DNA of 64,000 bases from Bog-756 sp963845485 (GCA_963845485.1 CAWJSI010000014.1:248001-312000); one strand, 5' to 3'; shown: positions 36,534-45,894, counted from the stretch's first letter. Translations and numbers: made by a program. The notes: a model not told the origin generated them from the sequence alone.

Positions 36534-38903
36534 GTGGGAGAGCGGCCGACTTCGGAATCGAATCCGACCCAGGGGAGCAGTAGCGGACCGAGTGTCCAAC
36601 GGACCCCCGCCGCCCCAGTGCATCGCGCACCGTTGGCGGTCCGGCTCCTTGATGGTTGGAGGGCCCGGGACCCCCGCCTCTCGGCCACCAAGCGCTCGGT
36701 GCGGGCCGCGGTCCTGGTCCCCGCGGTGTTCGCCATCGCCGATTTCGGAATACGGAACGACCAGACCACCCTGTTCGCCGTCTTCGGATCGTTCGCCCTC
36801 TTGCTCTTCGCCGACTTCGGCGGCCCGACCCGGCTGCGGCTGCGGGCCTACGTGGGGCTGTTCGGCGCCGGAGCCCTGCTCATCGTGGCGGGGACACTCT
36901 GTTCCACCCATGCCGCCACCGCGGTGATCGGCATGGCCGTGTTCGGTTTCGCCGTGCTGTTCGCCGGCGCGGTGAGCCCCCAGGCCGCCGTCGGGGCCAC
37001 GGCGGCTCTACTGACCTTCGTCCTCCCCGTCGCCGTACCCGGTGGTACCGCGGCCATCGGAAGTCGACTGGGCGGGTGGGGCCTGGCGGCGGCTCTGTGC
37101 ATCCCGGCCGTGATGCTCGTGTGGTCGGGGCGTTGGCACGACCCGCTCCGGAAGAAGGCGGCCGCGGCGGCCACCGCGCTGGCTGAGCTGGTGGATGCCC
37201 ACGCCGACGGCCGCCTCGACCCGGGCGCGCGGGACAGGGCCGATGAGGCCATGCGTGGACTCCGGGCACAGTACGAGGCCACGCCCTACCGACCGACAGG
37301 AGCCGGCCCTACCGATACCGCCTTGGTGTGTGTGGTCTCGAGGCTTGAGTGGGTGGGGGAGAACGCGCTGGTCAACCACGAGACGGCGGCCAGCCTGGTG
37401 GCCGACCCGACGTCCCCACCGTTGCACCGGGCCGTAGCCCAGGTGCTCCGGCGGATCGCTGAGCTCATGGAACGGGACGACGCGCTCGTTGCGACCGCGG
37501 CAATCGACGAACTGGTGGCCGACGTCGACGCCTTGGCGGTGGCCCGCAACGACTCGAGGGATGGGGCCTGGCGGCACCTGGTGGCCGAGGTGGAACAGCC
37601 CGATCCGACCGGTTCTGAGGCCGACGACGCTGCCTCGGGGCCCGTCGATGTATCCGAACGTGCCGAGGATCTGTGGTCGGTTGATCCCACCTATCACGCA
37701 AGGATGCTGGCGGTGGCGACGGAGATGGTCGCACGGGTGGCGATCGACACGGTACCGGGTCAGCACCGTGTTTCGAGGAGGGACCGCTTCACCGCCCCGG
37801 TGCGAGCCTCGGTGGACGCCGGCTCGTCGAGGCTCACGCTCCGTTCGGTCTGGTTACGGAACAGTCTCCGTGGCGCGGCGGCGTTGGCCCTGGCGGTGGC
37901 CGTGGTCGAGGCGACCGACGTGCAACACGGGTTCTGGGTGGTGCTCGGCACCCTGTCGGTCTTGCGTTCCAATGCTTTGGGCACGGGAGCCAGTGCGCTG
38001 CGGGCAGTGATCGGGACAGTGGCCGGCTTCGCGGTGGGCTCGCTGGTGCTGTTGGCGCTGGGAACACACCTCGACCTGTTGTGGGTCGTGCTCCCTGTCG
38101 CGGTACTGCTGGCCGGGGTGGCGCCTTCAGCGATCTCATTCACCGCCGGCCAAGCGGGATTCACGATCGCGGTGGTGATCATCTTCAACATCCTCGATCC
38201 TGTCGGCTCCCGGGTCGGGCTGATCCGGGTGGAGGACGTGGCCATCGGGGCGGCCGTGAGTGTGGTGGTGGGACTTCTGTTCTGGCCCCGTGGCGCGGCG
38301 GCGGAGTTGGCCCGCTCCTTGAGCGAGGGGTACGCCGGAGCCCTGGCCTGGCTCGTCGTGGAGATCGAAGGGAACCGGGAACGGGTGGCGGATCGCTCGC
38401 CGGTGGCGATCGAGGCACACGCCGCGGCCCGTCGCCTGGACGATGCCTTCCGACAGTTCATGAACGAACGGGGGGCGAAGCCGGTAACCCTGCAGTCGGT
38501 GACCCACCTCCTCACCGGGTGTGCTCAGGTCCTGTCGGTAGCGCAGACCTTGGACACCCTGTCACCACCGGCGCCGGCTGGTGACCCGCCTGCGTCCGCC
38601 TCGAACCGGTTGGATAGGGCGGAACGGGACGTGGCCCAGGCGTTCGGCTCAGTGCAGCGATGGTTCGAGGCGGTCGCCCTCTCCCTCGGAGGTGATGCCT
38701 CGGCGACGCCGGTGATCGGGTCCGATGGGATCGGGCTCTACCCCGAGCTCCTGAGCGCCGTCGATGAAGCGAGGTCGGAGCGCCGACCGGACCGGTTGGT
38801 GACGGCCTTGCGACTGCTGTGGCTGTCGGAGCGCCTCGGCCATCTGCACCGACTCCAGGAGCAACTACTGGAGTCGGTCGACGGAATTGGTCGGGTGAGG
38901 TAG
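36534..38903 (+). CDS. FUSC-family (aromatic acid exporter-like) membrane protein
   Basis: A 789-residue protein with two FUSC-like membrane halves: five or six helices in residues ~50-190 and another six in ~430-570, each followed by a soluble helical domain. This is the layout of YccS/AaeB-type exporters of aromatic carboxylic acids. The N-terminal ~40 residues are Ser/Pro-rich and cytosolic. GTG 36534 is used; no ribosome-binding site is evident, and TACGGT lies 8 nt before it. No partner membrane-fusion protein gene is adjacent. Confidence 0.78.
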   Translation: MGERPTSESNPTQGSSSGPSVQRTPAAPVHRAPLAVRLLDGWRARDPRLSATKRSVRAAVLVPAVFAIADFGIRNDQTTLFAVFGSFALLLFADFGGPTRLRLRAYVGLFGAGALLIVAGTLCSTHAATAVIGMAVFGFAVLFAGAVSPQAAVGATAALLTFVLPVAVPGGTAAIGSRLGGWGLAAALCIPAVMLVWSGRWHDPLRKKAAAAATALAELVDAHADGRLDPGARDRADEAMRGLRAQYEATPYRPTGAGPTDTALVCVVSRLEWVGENALVNHETAASLVADPTSPPLHRAVAQVLRRIAELMERDDALVATAAIDELVADVDALAVARNDSRDGAWRHLVAEVEQPDPTGSEADDAASGPVDVSERAEDLWSVDPTYHARMLAVATEMVARVAIDTVPGQHRVSRRDRFTAPVRASVDAGSSRLTLRSVWLRNSLRGAAALALAVAVVEATDVQHGFWVVLGTLSVLRSNALGTGASALRAVIGTVAGFAVGSLVLLALGTHLDLLWVVLPVAVLLAGVAPSAISFTAGQAGFTIAVVIIFNILDPVGSRVGLIRVEDVAIGAAVSVVVGLLFWPRGAAAELARSLSEGYAGALAWLVVEIEGNRERVADRSPVAIEAHAAARRLDDAFRQFMNERGAKPVTLQSVTHLLTGCAQVLSVAQTLDTLSPPAPAGDPPASASNRLDRAERDVAQAFGSVQRWFEAVALSLGGDASATPVIGSDGIGLYPELLSAVDEARSERRPDRLVTALRLLWLSERLGHLHRLQEQLLESVDGIGRVR

Positions 38904-38945
38904 GTCCGAGAGGGGGACCGCCGCTCGCCCCGCGACCGTCAGGCG

Positions 38946-38975
38946 TTGACATGCACCCGTGCGGCTGCTTATAGT
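38946..38975 (+). promoter_or_regulatory. consensus sigma-70 promoter
   Basis: TTGACA (38946-38951), 18-nt spacer, TATAGT (38970-38975). It is the best canonical promoter in the window and drives the SRPBCC/ArsR-SRPBCC pair. Confidence 0.75.
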
Positions 38976-39040
38976 TAGGCAACCGATCAGCTGCGTATAC
39001 CTGCTCGTGGCCCATTCCTTTGTACCGCCAAGGAGAATCC

Positions 39041-39478
39041 ATGCCAGACATCAGACATCGGGTGGCCATTTCCGCACCCCTCGAGACCGTGTACCAGGCA
39101 GTGGCGACAACGGACGGACTCTCCGAATGGTGGACCCGGGACGGAGTCCGGGGGGAGTCGAGTGAGGGGTCCCGAATCCAGTTCTTCTTCGGCCGTCCCG
39201 ATCCAGCCGCCGTCATGGAGGTCATCCGGCTCGATCCCGATGGCCAGGTGAGCTGGGCGTGCGTCGAGGGGGCCGAGGAGTGGGTCGGGACCACCCTTAC
39301 CTTCGACCTCCGGGCCGAGGCTGACGAAACCGTCGTCCTGTTCACCCACGCCCACTGGCGAGAGCCGGTCGAGTTCATGGCCCACTGCAGTGCCAGATGG
39401 GCCTACTTCCTCCTGAGCCTCAAGAGCTACACAGAGTTCGGGAAGGGCACCCCGTTCCCTGAGGACCTGAAGTTCTGA
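39041..39478 (+). CDS. SRPBCC-family (AHSA1-like) protein
   Basis: A 145-residue AHSA1/SRPBCC protein. The family opening is HRVAISAPLETVYQAVATTDGLSEWWT, and the conserved Trp pair and C-terminal helix (YFLLSLKSYTEFGKGTP) are present. These proteins bind hydrophobic ligands. ATG 39041 has an AAGGAG ribosome-binding site. A consensus promoter lies 65 nt upstream. The next gene fuses an ArsR-type HTH to a second SRPBCC domain, so this is a common regulator/effector pair. Confidence 0.85.
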   Translation: MPDIRHRVAISAPLETVYQAVATTDGLSEWWTRDGVRGESSEGSRIQFFFGRPDPAAVMEVIRLDPDGQVSWACVEGAEEWVGTTLTFDLRAEADETVVLFTHAHWREPVEFMAHCSARWAYFLLSLKSYTEFGKGTPFPEDLKF

Positions 39479-39522
39479 CGAATCCTCGAGGAGGGCCGAT
39501 CGATGTCGATGTCTTCCGGGCG

Positions 39523-40311
39523 TTGGCCGATCCGACCCGCCGTCAACTGCTCGATCGCCTGAACGCCCGCAACGGGCAGAGCCTCCTCGAACTCTCCGAT
39601 GATCTGGCTATGGCCCGTCAGTCCGTAAGCAAGCACCTGGCCATCCTGGAGGCGGCCAACCTCGTGACGACCGTCCGACGGGGTCGGCACAAGCTCCACT
39701 ACCTGAACGCCGTACCGATCAATGAGATCGCCGAGCGTTGGATCAATCGCTACGACCAACCGCGAGTCGAGGCCCTGTCGGACCTCAAACGAGCACTGGA
39801 GGAGGCACCCGTGGAGCAACCGCAGTTCGTCTACACGACCTACATCAAGACCACGCCCGAGCGGCTGTGGCAGGCATTGACCGAACCGGCGTTCACCCGC
39901 CGCTGGTGGCAGACCACCTTCGAGACCGACTGGGCGGTCGGATCGGCCATGACGTGGGACAACCACGGGATCGTCATCGCCGATCCCGAGCAGACCGTGC
40001 TGGAGTCTGATCCCTACCGGAGGCTCTCCTACCGTTGGCACACCTTCACACCGGAGCTGAACGGACGCCTCCAGCTGGGCGACGACGCCTTCGCCAAGCT
40101 CTCGAACGAGCGTCGTTCCCGAGTCGCCTTCGAAATCGAGCCCATGGGTGAGACGGTGAAGCTGACCGTGGTCCACGACGACTTCGAACCAGGGAGTACG
40201 GCGGCGACCATGGTGAGGAACGGCTGGCCCGCCCTCCTGTCCAGTCTGAAGACGCTCCTCGAGACGGGCGAGCCACTGGCATCGACCCGGGCCGGTCAAC
40301 AGCCGGGGTAA
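39523..40311 (+). CDS. ArsR-type HTH fused to SRPBCC domain (start uncertain)
   Basis: A 262-residue fusion. Residues 1-85 are an ArsR winged helix (ADPTRRQLLDRL... MARQSVSKHLAILEAANLVTTVRRGRHKLHYLN), and about 100-240 an AHSA1/SRPBCC domain (YTTYIKTTPERLWQALTEPAFTRRWW). The family normally begins M..DVFRALADPTRR, and the codons for DVFRALA are present upstream in frame (39508-39522) but no usual start codon precedes them: a GAGGAGGG site leads to an ATG at 39503 that is out of frame. TTG 39523 is a fallback; CTG 39475 or an indel are alternatives. Confidence 0.8.
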   Translation: MADPTRRQLLDRLNARNGQSLLELSDDLAMARQSVSKHLAILEAANLVTTVRRGRHKLHYLNAVPINEIAERWINRYDQPRVEALSDLKRALEEAPVEQPQFVYTTYIKTTPERLWQALTEPAFTRRWWQTTFETDWAVGSAMTWDNHGIVIADPEQTVLESDPYRRLSYRWHTFTPELNGRLQLGDDAFAKLSNERRSRVAFEIEPMGETVKLTVVHDDFEPGSTAATMVRNGWPALLSSLKTLLETGEPLASTRAGQQPG

Positions 40312-40408
40312 GTCCCGACACGCCGTCTCGTCCAACCTCTTTGGGCGCCGAAGTCCAGGTCCCTGATTCGAGGTCGCCCGTCCATGGAACGAACCCGGGA
40401 TCTAGGGC

Positions 40409-40414
40409 TATGTT
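40409..40414 (+). promoter_or_regulatory. leaderless-type -10 (TATGTT)
   Basis: TATGTT ends 6 nt before the GTG of the SQR-like gene; no ribosome-binding site. Confidence 0.5.
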
Positions 40415-40420
40415 CCAGAC

Positions 40421-41569
40421 GTGCCCCAATCGATCCTGGTCCTGGGTGCCGGCTTCGGCGGTCTCGAGTTGGTCACCATGCTGTCCGACGCGGTAGCCGA
40501 TCAGGTGGAGATCACTCTGATCGACAAGAACGACTCGTTCATCTTCGGATTCTCGAAACTCGACGTGATGTTCGGGCGCCGCACGCTGGACGACGTCCGT
40601 GCTCGCTACGCCGATGTGCTCAAGCCGAGCGTCCAGTTCCGTAGGGAGACCGTGCGTTCGATCGACGGCGCATCTCGGACCGTTGTCACCGACACCACGA
40701 CCTACCGACCCGACGTGTTGGTGGTGGCCCTGGGTGCGGACTACGACATCGAAGCAACCCCCGGACTCGCCGAGGCCGGCTTCGAGTTCTATACCCCCGA
40801 GGGTGCTGAGCGAGCCGGTCGAGCACTCGCCGGGTTTGCCGGCGGCAAGGTGGTCATCAGCGTGCTCGGGCCCTTCTTCAAGTGCCCGGGTGCCCCCAAC
40901 GAAACCGCCCTACTGACCCACGATTTTCTTGAGAAGGCCGGCGTCCGGCCCCAGTCGACGATTCACCTGACGAGCCCGCTGCCGATGCCGATCCCCATCT
41001 CCCGGCCCACCTCGGACGTCATCATTGCCCTCCTCGAGGAGGCGGGGGTCGAGTACTGGCCGGGGAGCCTCGTTACCCGCCTCGACCCTGAGGAGCGAGT
41101 GGCCCATTTCGCCGACGGTCGGTCTCTCGACTACGACCTGTTTCTCGGAATACCGGTCCACCGCGCGCCTGAGGTGGTCGCCGCCTCCGATCTGTGCGCC
41201 GATGGATGGATTCCCGTCGATCCCGCCACATTCGAGACACCGTTCCCCGGAGTGTTTGCCGTCGGCGATGTCACCAGCGCTCCCGTTCCTCGGGCCGGGG
41301 CCATGGCCGAGGGGGAGGCTCGCACTGTCGCCGAGGTGTTGATCGCTCGGCTCCGTGGATCTGGGTCCCCTGCCCCATTCGACGGAGGTGCCGCCTGTTA
41401 CGTAGAGACCGGCGGCGGAACGGCCGCTCGAATCGACGTCAACTTCTTGGCCTATGAGTCGCCCCGGGCCGAGATCGTCGGCCCCACCGCAGGGATCTTG
41501 GCCGACAAGGCGTCGTTCGGATCCACCCGGCTCAGCCGCTGGTTCGGCTACGAGGACAGCACCTCGTGA
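40421..41569 (+). CDS. SQR-like/type II NADH dehydrogenase-like FAD flavoprotein
   Basis: A 382-residue pyridine-nucleotide-disulfide-type flavoprotein. FAD motif ILVLGAGFGGLE is at about 5-16, a second dinucleotide-type motif occurs near 95-120, and the FAD-binding C-terminal motif PGVFAVGDVT is present. The segment FFKCPGAPNE contains the Cys-Pro-Gly-Ala-Pro signature of sulfide:quinone oxidoreductase and flavocytochrome c relatives, but other catalytic cysteines are not obvious, so it may act on another substrate. GTG 40421 is fixed by a leaderless-type -10. Confidence 0.8.
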   Translation: MPQSILVLGAGFGGLELVTMLSDAVADQVEITLIDKNDSFIFGFSKLDVMFGRRTLDDVRARYADVLKPSVQFRRETVRSIDGASRTVVTDTTTYRPDVLVVALGADYDIEATPGLAEAGFEFYTPEGAERAGRALAGFAGGKVVISVLGPFFKCPGAPNETALLTHDFLEKAGVRPQSTIHLTSPLPMPIPISRPTSDVIIALLEEAGVEYWPGSLVTRLDPEERVAHFADGRSLDYDLFLGIPVHRAPEVVAASDLCADGWIPVDPATFETPFPGVFAVGDVTSAPVPRAGAMAEGEARTVAEVLIARLRGSGSPAPFDGGAACYVETGGGTAARIDVNFLAYESPRAEIVGPTAGILADKASFGSTRLSRWFGYEDSTS

Positions 41570-42125
41570 ACCATGGGTTCACGCCGGCCCACCTGTCGGC
41601 GGGGTCCCTCACCCGCTGAGGATCTGAACCAGGCAGACGTACTAGTGCAGGTACTTCCGTCGGCGATGACCGTGATGTCCAAGCAGAGGGATCTCGCCGC
41701 GAACACCGCGGTCAACGGCCTGTGAACGGGACCTACGATCCCCGGTTCCCGACCGCGATGATGCCCGCGCCTGCCTCACCAGTCGCAACACCATGGGTCA
41801 GCTATCCGGGGCTGTACACGCCAGAGTGTCGAAGTGGCGGAGCCTCCTGGTTGGGGGTCACCAGCAGAGCTGGGCCGAGCGACTCCAGACCGTCGTCACC
41901 GAGGTGCTTGGGGCTACCACCTGGACGACATCAATCTGACGCTCGGAAACCTGTTGGACGATATGGCCCATGAGGAAATGACCTACACGGCCTCGCACGG
42001 TTGATCCCGTGTTGCCGTTCCGAAGTTCAACCGCCGAAGCCCTCAGGCACGGCCAACCCCGTGGGTTGCTGTCCCGTGGTCCACCCATTGTGGGTTCCTC
42101 GCGCCGACCTGGAGCGGAAAAAACG
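41570..42125. other. degenerate coding remnants next to tRNA-Ala
   Basis: 556 nt with no intact gene. On the plus strand a reading frame gives coherent protein-like sequence (around 41789-41910: SKWRSLLVGGHQQSWAERL...), then the sense moves to a second frame ending at 42003 (HLDDINLTLGNLLDDMAHEE). A third piece ends in a stop at 41724. I cannot assign a family. The pattern suggests a decayed gene beside a tRNA, a frequent integration site, but no attachment repeat or integrase is visible. Confidence 0.35.
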
Positions 42126-42199
42126 TGGAGGTGATGGGACTCGAACCCACGACTTCGACCTTGCAAAGGTCGCACTCTAGCCAACTGAGTTACACCCCC
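42126..42199 (-). tRNA. tRNA-Ala (anticodon TGC)
   Basis: Minus-strand cloverleaf: acceptor GGGGGTG with CACCTCC, D-stem ACTC/GAGT, anticodon stem CGACC/GGTCG around TTTGCAA (anticodon TGC), T-stem GTGGG/CCCAT with TTCGAGT loop. The 3' CCA is not encoded. Confidence 0.95.
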
Positions 42200-42432
42200 G
42201 AATGTCATCCGGCCGGCCCTCGGCCCGATGTCCTATCGGTCCGTCCGGTTCGAACGAAGGGCCGCGGCACAGCCTACTTCGGTCCCTCGGCGTCCCCCGG
42301 TGGACCCTGGACGACTGACGAACCGGAGCGCGCCATCAGTTAGGGTATCCCGGGCGGCTCAGGGGCAGATTCATAACCCGGTCCGCCGTCCCGCCAAGGC
42401 GGGAAACGTCCGAAGGAGTGGAGGAACAACTC

Positions 42433-42777
42433 ATGCCCGTCTCATCCGAAACCAGCGGTGCCCTTCTGGGAGTGGCCCAGCACGACACCAGTGCCCTCGA
42501 AGGTCTGTTCCAGGCGAGACTGGACAATCTCGAGGCCTCCGGCCTCGACCCCCGTACCTATTCGCTGTGCAACATCGCCGCCTTGATCGCCGCCGATGCC
42601 GCCCCCGCGTCCTATGTCTTCCAGGTTGCGTTCGCCCTCGAGTCTGGCGTGAGCCCAGAAGAGATCCTCGGCCTCCTGGTGGCGCTCAATCCCACGGTGG
42701 GCAATGTCCGCATCGTCTCGGCGGCTGCCGAGATCGCGTTTGCCCTCGGTATCGAGTTCGACGCCGACGAGAGCTGA
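42433..42777 (+). CDS. carboxymuconolactone decarboxylase-like small protein
   Basis: A 114-residue all-helical protein. The helix TYSLCNIAALIAADAAPASYVFQVAFALESGVSPEEILGLLVALNPTVG resembles the AhpD/CMD core, but the catalytic C-x-x-C is absent (only one Cys is present), so it is likely an inactive or structural relative. ATG 42433 follows GGAGGAA; a GTG 15 nt earlier is the alternative. The SHOCT protein follows 11 nt later in the same operon. Confidence 0.6.
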   Translation: MPVSSETSGALLGVAQHDTSALEGLFQARLDNLEASGLDPRTYSLCNIAALIAADAAPASYVFQVAFALESGVSPEEILGLLVALNPTVGNVRIVSAAAEIAFALGIEFDADES

Positions 42778-42788
42778 GGGAGGCCGTT

Positions 42789-43064
42789 ATGTTGCGTAGA
42801 CGCCCACTGCTTCGAGCCGCTGCCGTCGGCGGGGTGGCATACATGGGGGCCAAAGCCGGAACGAACCGGGCCATGCAGTCCCAAGAAGCACAACAGGCGC
42901 CCGCCCAGCCCGCTCCGGCCCCGGCACCCCCTCCAGCTCCCGCCGCAGCACCGGCGGGCGACGACACCATCTCCCGCCTGACTCAGTTGGCCTCGCTGCA
43001 CAGCTCTGGTGCCTTGACCGACGAGGAGTTCACGGCGGCGAAGGCCCAGGTCCTCGGCAGCTGA
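42789..43064 (+). CDS. SHOCT-domain protein with Pro/Ala-rich linker
   Basis: A 91-residue protein. The N-terminus is a short basic/hydrophobic segment (MLRRRPLLRAAAVGGVAYMGAKAG), then a Gln/Pro/Ala-rich linker, and the last ~30 residues are a SHOCT module (ISRLTQLASLHSSGALTDEEFTAAKAQVLG). SHOCT modules mediate oligomerisation in many envelope proteins. ATG 42789 has a GAGGGAGG-type ribosome-binding site. Confidence 0.75.
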   Translation: MLRRRPLLRAAAVGGVAYMGAKAGTNRAMQSQEAQQAPAQPAPAPAPPPAPAAAPAGDDTISRLTQLASLHSSGALTDEEFTAAKAQVLGS

Positions 43065-43103
43065 TCCCAACCGGCATGCCCAGGGGTTGAGCGGGAATCT
43101 CGA

Positions 43104-43605
43104 TCAGGACTCCAGTGCCCGGGCCCGTTCGAAGGAGCGCTCAATCTCCTCCCAGGCTGCGTCGACCCCGTCGAAGCCACCCACCTTGGTCAATTTGTCC
43201 GGTTCGAGGTCCTTGTAGACGTCGAAGAAGTGGGCGATCTCGAAGGTCAGGTGCGGGGGGAGTCCCTCGAGGTCACGGACCGACTCCCACATGGGATCAC
43301 CCATGGCCACCGAGATGATCTTCGGCGTCCGGCCCTTTCTCGTCGGTCATCCAGAACACACCGACTGGTCGGCACTCCACCAGGCAACCAGGGAAAGTCG
43401 GCTCGTCCAGGAGGATCAGGACGTCGAGGGGGTCCCCGTCCTCGGCCAGGGTATCGGGGACGAATCCGTAGTCGGCCGGGTAGAAGGTGGCCGAGAAGAG
43501 CCGCCGATCGAGCCGAATCACGTTGCGTTCGTGGTCGTACTCGTACTTGTTACGGCTTCCCCGGGGGATCTCGACGAAGACCTCGATGGTGCGATCGGTG
43601 CTCAC
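43104..43605 (-). pseudogene. ppa: inorganic pyrophosphatase, frameshifted in this sequence
   Basis: The start-side frame encodes a typical family I pyrophosphatase (FVEIPRGSRNKYEYDHERNVIRLDRRL, PADYGFVPDTLAEDGDPLDVLILLDEPTFPGC with the metal-ligand Asp cluster, RPVGVFWMTDEKGPDA) and then runs out of frame. The second frame, ending at 43104, continues correctly (MGDPMW... HFFDVYKDLEPDKLTKVGGFDG). One extra base near 43322-43328 would explain the break. GTG 43605 is the likely start; total length then matches the usual ~165 residues. The enzyme is normally essential, so sequencing error is the first explanation. It diverges from ppk1. Confidence 0.85.
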
Positions 43606-43730
43606 GTACCCTGCCTTTCTGCTCCCCCTGCTCGGTACCCATTGTGGCCCACCGCCGGCCCGAGGCCGGACGGCGACCCCGGTTTGGACCGTTGCGGACG
43701 ACTCCATGAGGAGTACGGGACAACCGTTGC

Positions 43731-43736
43731 TATCGT
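43731..43736 (+). promoter_or_regulatory. leaderless-type -10 of ppk1 (TATCGT)
   Basis: TATCGT ends 6 nt before ATG 43743; no Shine-Dalgarno. Confidence 0.55.
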
Positions 43737-43742
43737 TGGCCG

Positions 43743-45848
43743 ATGAGCGTAGATACCGCACGCGGGTCCCAGGCCGGCAGCAATCCCGAGGCCGACCAGC
43801 GGTTCTTCGCCCGCCAGCTCTCCGATCTCGACTTCAACGACCGTCTGCTCGACCTGGTGGCCGACCAGGAGTTGCCGCTACTCGAGCGGGTCAAGTTCCT
43901 CATCCTGTTCAGCGAGCGCATCGACGAGTTCTTCCAGGTGCAGGTGGCTGGATTGCGGCGCCAGGTGGTGGCTGGCATCAAGAGTCTGGCCCTCAATGGC
44001 GCTACCCCGGACCAGCTCCTCACCGATGTCCGGGACTCGCTGGAGCGGATGGTCCGCCGCCAGGAGACCTTGCTGGTCGATGAGGTATCGCCGGCCCTGC
44101 GTGCTGAAGGCATCGAGCTGTGCGACTGGGACACGCTCGACGGTGGCGACCAGGCCTATCTGCATGAGGTGTTCGAGCGACTGATCCTTCCGGTAGTGAC
44201 TCCGCTCACCGTCGACCCGAGCCATCCCTTCCCCTACATCTCCAACCTCTCGCTCAACGTCGGGGTCGAGGTCAGCAACCGCACCGACGACACCTCGCGG
44301 TTCGCCAGGGTCAAGGTTCCGCCCAACGTGGCGAGACTGCTTCCCCTGCCCGGGGGCGACCGGTTCATCCCTCTCGAGCAGGCGTTGGTGGCCTTTGTCG
44401 ATGAGCTGTTTCCTGGCATGGACGTCGGGGAGCCGTGCATCTTCCGGGTGACCCGAGACGCGGACCTGGCTCTTGACGATGACGCTGCCGACGACCTCCT
44501 CCTCGCCCTCCAAGAGGAGTTGAGGCGCCGGCGCTTCCTGCCCGTGGTCCGCCTCGAGATCGATTCTCGGACCTCGGAGGCACCAGTGGAGCGCCTGACC
44601 GAGGAGCTGGGTCTCGGTGCGGACGACGTCTACCGCTTCGCCGGCCCGCTCGGCCTCGACTGCCTCTGGGCCATTCACGCCCTCGACCGACCCGAACTTC
44701 ACGATGAGCCGTGGACGCCCCTGGTCCCGGCGGCGTTCACCTCGGTGGAGCGCGACGAGGAGTTGAGCATCTTCAGCGTCCTGGCCCGCCAGGATGTGCT
44801 GGTCCACCATCCCTACGATTCGTTCTCGGCGTCGGTGGAGGAGCTCATCAACGAGGCCGCCGACGACCCCAACGTCCTGGCGGTCAAGCAGTGTCTCTAC
44901 CGCACATCGGGCGACAGCCCGGTGGTGGCCGCCCTGGTCAGGGCGGCCGAGCACGGTAAACAAGTTGCCGTGCTGGTCGAGGTGACGGCCCGCTTCGACG
45001 AGGAGGCCAACATCGGGTGGGCCCGCGCCCTCGAAGAGGCCGGTGCCCATGTCATCTACGGGCTGATGGGGTTGAAGACCCACGCCAAGACCACGCTGGT
45101 GGTGCGCCAGGAAGGAGAGGCGGTCCGGCTCTACTGCCACGTGGGCACGGGCAACTACAACCCCAAGACCGCCCGCATGTACGAGGACCTCGGCGTACTC
45201 TCCTCGCGCCCGGCCCTCGGAGCCGACGTCACCCGCTTCTTCAACTACATCACCGGCTTCAGCCAGCCCCCTCGGTACCAGGAACTGGTCACCTCGCCGG
45301 GCGGAATCCGGGACCGGGTCGTCGACTGCATCGACGAACAGGCCATGGCCGGAGCCGACGGGCGCATCGTGATCAAAGTCAACGGCCTCGACGACGTGGC
45401 CGTCATCGATGCGCTTTACCGCGCGTCCCAGGCCGGGGTGCCGATCGACCTGATCATCCGGGGCATCTGCTGTCTGCGCCCCGGCGTACCGGGACTCTCC
45501 GAGACCATCCGGGTCCGCTCCATCGTGGGGCGGTTCCTCGAGCATTCGAGGATCCTCCGATTCGGAGGTGGTGCTGGCGGTCCGGCCGCGTACTACATCG
45601 GCTCGGCGGACCTTCGCCGTCGCAACCTCGACCGGCGGGTGGAGGCCATGATCCCGGTCGTCGATGCTGATGCCGTGGAGCAGTTGGAAGAGATTCTCCA
45701 GCTCAACCTGGCTGACGACACCCAGTCGTGGGAGCTCGAGGCCACCGGTGCCTGGTCACGCATTCCCACCGTTGTGGGCATCTCCACCCAGGAGGCGCTC
45801 CAGGTGGCGGCCTTGGACCGGGGCTCACTTCTGGCCGACCCCCGCTGA
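43743..45848 (+). CDS. ppk1: polyphosphate kinase 1
   Basis: A 701-residue PPK1, which reversibly polymerises the gamma-phosphate of ATP into polyphosphate. The N-terminal domain (FNDRLLDLVADQELPLLERVKFLILFSERIDEFFQV) and head domain lead to the catalytic phosphohistidine H447 in GLKTHAKT, the VGTGNYNPKTARMYEDLG block, and the second conserved His, H601, in EHSRI. Length is standard. The start follows a TATCGT -10. It is divergent from ppa, so pyrophosphate removal and polyphosphate synthesis genes share an intergenic region. Confidence 0.95.
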   Translation: MSVDTARGSQAGSNPEADQRFFARQLSDLDFNDRLLDLVADQELPLLERVKFLILFSERIDEFFQVQVAGLRRQVVAGIKSLALNGATPDQLLTDVRDSLERMVRRQETLLVDEVSPALRAEGIELCDWDTLDGGDQAYLHEVFERLILPVVTPLTVDPSHPFPYISNLSLNVGVEVSNRTDDTSRFARVKVPPNVARLLPLPGGDRFIPLEQALVAFVDELFPGMDVGEPCIFRVTRDADLALDDDAADDLLLALQEELRRRRFLPVVRLEIDSRTSEAPVERLTEELGLGADDVYRFAGPLGLDCLWAIHALDRPELHDEPWTPLVPAAFTSVERDEELSIFSVLARQDVLVHHPYDSFSASVEELINEAADDPNVLAVKQCLYRTSGDSPVVAALVRAAEHGKQVAVLVEVTARFDEEANIGWARALEEAGAHVIYGLMGLKTHAKTTLVVRQEGEAVRLYCHVGTGNYNPKTARMYEDLGVLSSRPALGADVTRFFNYITGFSQPPRYQELVTSPGGIRDRVVDCIDEQAMAGADGRIVIKVNGLDDVAVIDALYRASQAGVPIDLIIRGICCLRPGVPGLSETIRVRSIVGRFLEHSRILRFGGGAGGPAAYYIGSADLRRRNLDRRVEAMIPVVDADAVEQLEEILQLNLADDTQSWELEATGAWSRIPTVVGISTQEALQVAALDRGSLLADPR

Positions 45849-45888
45849 GCCGACGGTTCGGACCATCGACCCACGGCCGAGTGCACCC

Positions 45889-45894
45889 TAGGCT
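45889..45894 (+). promoter_or_regulatory. leaderless-type -10 (TAGGCT)
   Basis: TAGGCT ends 6 nt before GTG 45901. Confidence 0.5.
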
